Assembly: GCA_963732875.1 (NCBI GenBank)
Contig: CAVTBD010000002.1
Span: forward strand, 2,170,001-2,234,000
Reading direction: 5' to 3'
From: WHSO01 sp963732875
GTDB lineage: Bacteria; Pseudomonadota; Alphaproteobacteria; SMXQ01
Length of the DNA: 64,000 bases
The notes below the pieces were generated by a model. The model had not been told where the DNA came from and made no database searches. It saw only the letters and a list, made by a program, of their open reading frames with translations. The translations under genes and the position numbers were made by a program. Position 1 is the first letter of the stretch. Each line of letters opens with the position of its first letter. Below, piece by piece: positions 62,019-64,000 of this stretch.

Positions 62019-63317
62019 CTAGAGTTTTTCGCCGCGCACGAGGCGCGGCAGTTCGCCCGCGACCCCCATCGCTTCACGCATCATCAGACGGCGCGCCGGC
62101 GCGATCCGGTTGATCGCCGCGAGCCCGGCGGCGCGCGCCCAAACGAGCGGCGCGAAACGCCGCGAGAACAGCCGGTTGAGCACATCGGTCATGGCCGCGA
62201 GGCAGGTGTTGTCGAAGCGCCGCCAGCGCTCGTAGTCGAGCAGCTGGGTCTTCATGCCGATGTCGAGACCGAGACGTCCGGCATCGACAACCACTTCGGC
62301 CAGGGCGGCCGCGTCGCGGATGCCGAGGTTGAGACCCTGGCCGGCGATCGGGTGGATCGCGTGCGCGGCATCGCCCACCAGCGCCACGCGCTGACCGACG
62401 TAGCGCTCGGCGAGCGTGAGCGCGAGCGGATAGGACCAGCGCGGTCCGACCGCGGATACGGCGCCGAGATGATCGCCGAAGCGGCGCGCCAGCTCGGCGT
62501 TGAAGTCCGTTTCGGACAGCGCCAGGAAATCGGCGACCCTTGCCGCGCGCTCGGCCCATACCACCGACGAGCGATGCCTGCCCTCGTCATCGTCGGTGAG
62601 CGGCAGGATGGCAAACGGGCCGGCGGGCATGAAGTGTTCCTCGGCGACGCCCTGATGCGGGCGCGCGTGGGTGACGGTCGTCACGATCGCGGCCTGGTCG
62701 TAGCGCCATTCGGTGACATTGATGCCGGCCGCGCGGCGCACCCGCGAGTTACGTCCGTCGGCGCCGACCAGCAGGCGCGCGGCGATCGCGCGTCCGTCAC
62801 CGAGCGTGACCCGGGCAACCGGACCGTCCAAGGCGATGCCGGCCACCGCGGCCGGCGCGATCAGCGCGATGCCTTCATCGCCGCGCGCGGCGGTCAGCAG
62901 CGCCGCCCGGATGAGGCGGTTCTCGACGATATGGCCGAGCGGCCCGTCTCCTATCTCATGATGGTCGAAATGGACGAAGGCGGGCGACGCGCCGTCGGTA
63001 ACGCGGATGTCGGTGATCGCCTGCGCCCCCGCGGCCAGGCCGCCCCACAGGCCGAGCGCCTCCAGCACCCGGCGCGAGCCCGCCGAGATCGCCGAGACGC
63101 GGCCGTCGAAGCCGGCATCGGTGACGCGTGCCGGGTCCTCGCGGTCGATCACCACCACCGCGAGGCCGGCCGAGGCGAGCGCACGCGCCAGCACCAGTCC
63201 GACGAAACCCGCCCCGACCACGGCGACGTCGGCCGTCAAGCCCGGGGCGGTCAGGTCCGGGGCGCCTGATTCGGGGGCAACAGAGGAGGCTGCGGCGTCT
63301 GAAGGGGAGTCCGACAT
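62019..63317 (-). CDS. ubiH: UbiH/UbiF/COQ6-family FAD monooxygenase
   Basis: A 432-residue flavin hydroxylase of ubiquinone synthesis. The dinucleotide motif is VAVVGAGFVGLVLARALA (about 33-50). The middle motif is DGRNSRVR, and the C-terminal FAD motif is GDAAHAIHPIAGQGLNLG with the following IRDAAALAE. It adds one ring hydroxyl during ubiquinone assembly; which position (C1, C5 or C6) cannot be read from sequence. Start at 63317 (MSDSPSD) is preferred; the frame stays open to 63464 but without similarity. It converges on the DUF971 gene, and a transposase starts 114 bases upstream in the opposite direction. Confidence 0.93.
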   Translation of the reverse strand: MSDSPSDAAASSVAPESGAPDLTAPGLTADVAVVGAGFVGLVLARALASAGLAVVVIDREDPARVTDAGFDGRVSAISAGSRRVLEALGLWGGLAAGAQAITDIRVTDGASPAFVHFDHHEIGDGPLGHIVENRLIRAALLTAARGDEGIALIAPAAVAGIALDGPVARVTLGDGRAIAARLLVGADGRNSRVRRAAGINVTEWRYDQAAIVTTVTHARPHQGVAEEHFMPAGPFAILPLTDDDEGRHRSSVVWAERAARVADFLALSETDFNAELARRFGDHLGAVSAVGPRWSYPLALTLAERYVGQRVALVGDAAHAIHPIAGQGLNLGIRDAAALAEVVVDAGRLGLDIGMKTQLLDYERWRRFDNTCLAAMTDVLNRLFSRRFAPLVWARAAGLAAINRIAPARRLMMREAMGVAGELPRLVRGEKL

Positions 63318-63378
63318 GGCGCGAGTTTCCCCGAGCCCGACCCCCAGGTAAAGCGCCGGATTGCGGGCGATTATAACC

Positions 63379-63407
63379 TTGACAAACCCAGCCCCAAGCC
63401 CTAGAGT
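63379..63407 (+). promoter_or_regulatory. Predicted strong promoter of the transposase gene
   Basis: TTGACA (63379-63384), 17 bases, TAGAGT (63402-63407), 24 bases before the ATG, with AAGGAG at good spacing. Together they would give effective expression of the transposase. Confidence 0.65.
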
Positions 63408-63430
63408 TCTGGGCATAAGGAGCCGGACCA

Positions 63431-64000
63431 ATGGAAAACGTGAACCTCGCCACCCTCGCCCCATACTTTGCCGATGAGGACAAGGCCACCGAGTTCGTTG
63501 AAAAGCTGATGTGGCCCAAGGGCCCTATCTGCCCCCACTGCAACCACAAGGACAGGTTCTACCGGCTGGAAGGCAAGTCCCACCGCCGGGGGCTGTGGAA
63601 GTGCGGGACGTGCCGTAAGCAGTTCTCGGTCAAGGTAGGCACGATCTTTGAGGGATCGCATATCCCCTTAACCAAGTGGCTCCTTGCGATTTACATGATG
63701 TGTTCGAGCAAGAAAGGCGTTTCCGCCAACCAGCTCCATAGGGCCCTCGGGATCAGCTACAAGAGCGCGTGGCACCTCTGCCATCGTATCCGGTACGCCA
63801 TGACCCAGGAGCCATTGGTCGGCAAGCTACGAGGCATTGTCGAGGTCGATGAAACCTACGTTGGCGGGAAGCGGGGCAACAATCACCACTTGGCCTACCG
63901 TTCCAAGCCCACCCCCGAAAAGGCCGTGGTCATGACTCTCATTGAGCGCACGGGGCAGGGGCAAGTCCGTACCTTCCCAGTCCCCAACGCCAAGAAAGGC
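63431..64000 (+). mobile_element. IS1595-family (ISXO2-like) transposase gene, 5' part
   Basis: The first 190 codons, cut by the window edge. The N-terminal zinc ribbon is CPHC...CGTC (WPKGPICPHCNHKDRFY, KCGTCRKQFSVKVGTIFEGS). The helix-turn-helix region is SANQLHRALGISYKSAWHLC, and the DDE domain begins with VEVDETYVGGKRG (first Asp). This is the ISXO2-like pattern. The frame is intact as far as seen. The left end of the element must lie between the ubiH start and the promoter (63318-63378); the terminal repeat could not be fixed without the other end. Confidence 0.9.

Overview
The window is high-GC DNA with dense, mostly operonic genes. The order hemY / mitofilin-like gene / hemD / hemC, then divergent tsaD / gpsA / yciI / EVE-domain gene, and the later order cnoX / LON-domain gene / trm112 / DUF971 / ubiH, are both typical of Alphaproteobacteria, probably a Rhodospirillales-like lineage. 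A 180-kDa-class NAD-glutamate dehydrogenase, UMF1-type transporter, DUF1674 (SDHAF4) gene and LexA-like GAAC-N7-GAAC motif agree. No plasmid or phage functions and no CRISPR array were seen. One insertion sequence (IS1595 family) enters at the right edge.

Layout. 0-5.3 kb: SCO copper chaperone and cation efflux protein, an esterase, a class II aldolase, a cNMP-binding/EAL phosphodiesterase and a LOG-family protein. 5.3-10.8 kb: a lipoprotein, a PepSY/response regulator/histidine kinase system with a phased operator, an HxlR regulator facing a YciI gene, a zinc-ribbon microprotein, an FkbM methyltransferase and tRNA-Thr(CGU). 11-20.4 kb: tetrapyrrole and tRNA/lipid housekeeping genes. 20.5-23.1 kb: a large chemoreceptor. 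23.5-28 kb: Rieske protein, acetyl-CoA synthetase and a group of small redox and membrane proteins facing a flavocytochrome reductase. 28-38.6 kb: nuclease with a LexA-like site, htpX, rsmB, rpe, then envelope polysaccharide genes (heparinase-like, WecA-like, CapD-like) and purH. 38.7-48.8 kb: UMF1 transporter, glutamate dehydrogenase, PhoD phosphatase and two tandem EamA transporters. 48.8-56.2 kb: periplasmic glucan protein and a complete cecR-ybhGFSR efflux operon. 56.3-64 kb: a degenerate-receiver protein, an orphan tricarboxylate-type binding protein with an extra C-terminal domain, tRNA-Gly(GCC), the cnoX-ubiH block and the transposase.

Quality. At least 17 single-base frame breaks fall in nine genes, several of them normally essential (hemC, tsaD). 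The protein sequence continues intact in another frame after each break. Sequencing or assembly indels are a better explanation than gene decay, so the broken genes are listed as frame-disrupted rather than dead.

The most unusual structures are: an exact 94-bp tandem repeat of the purH 3' end whose coding differences are all synonymous; four half-sites at 11-bp phasing before the two-component operon; a LexA-like site over the promoter of a secreted nuclease; and two related long palindromes after tsaD.
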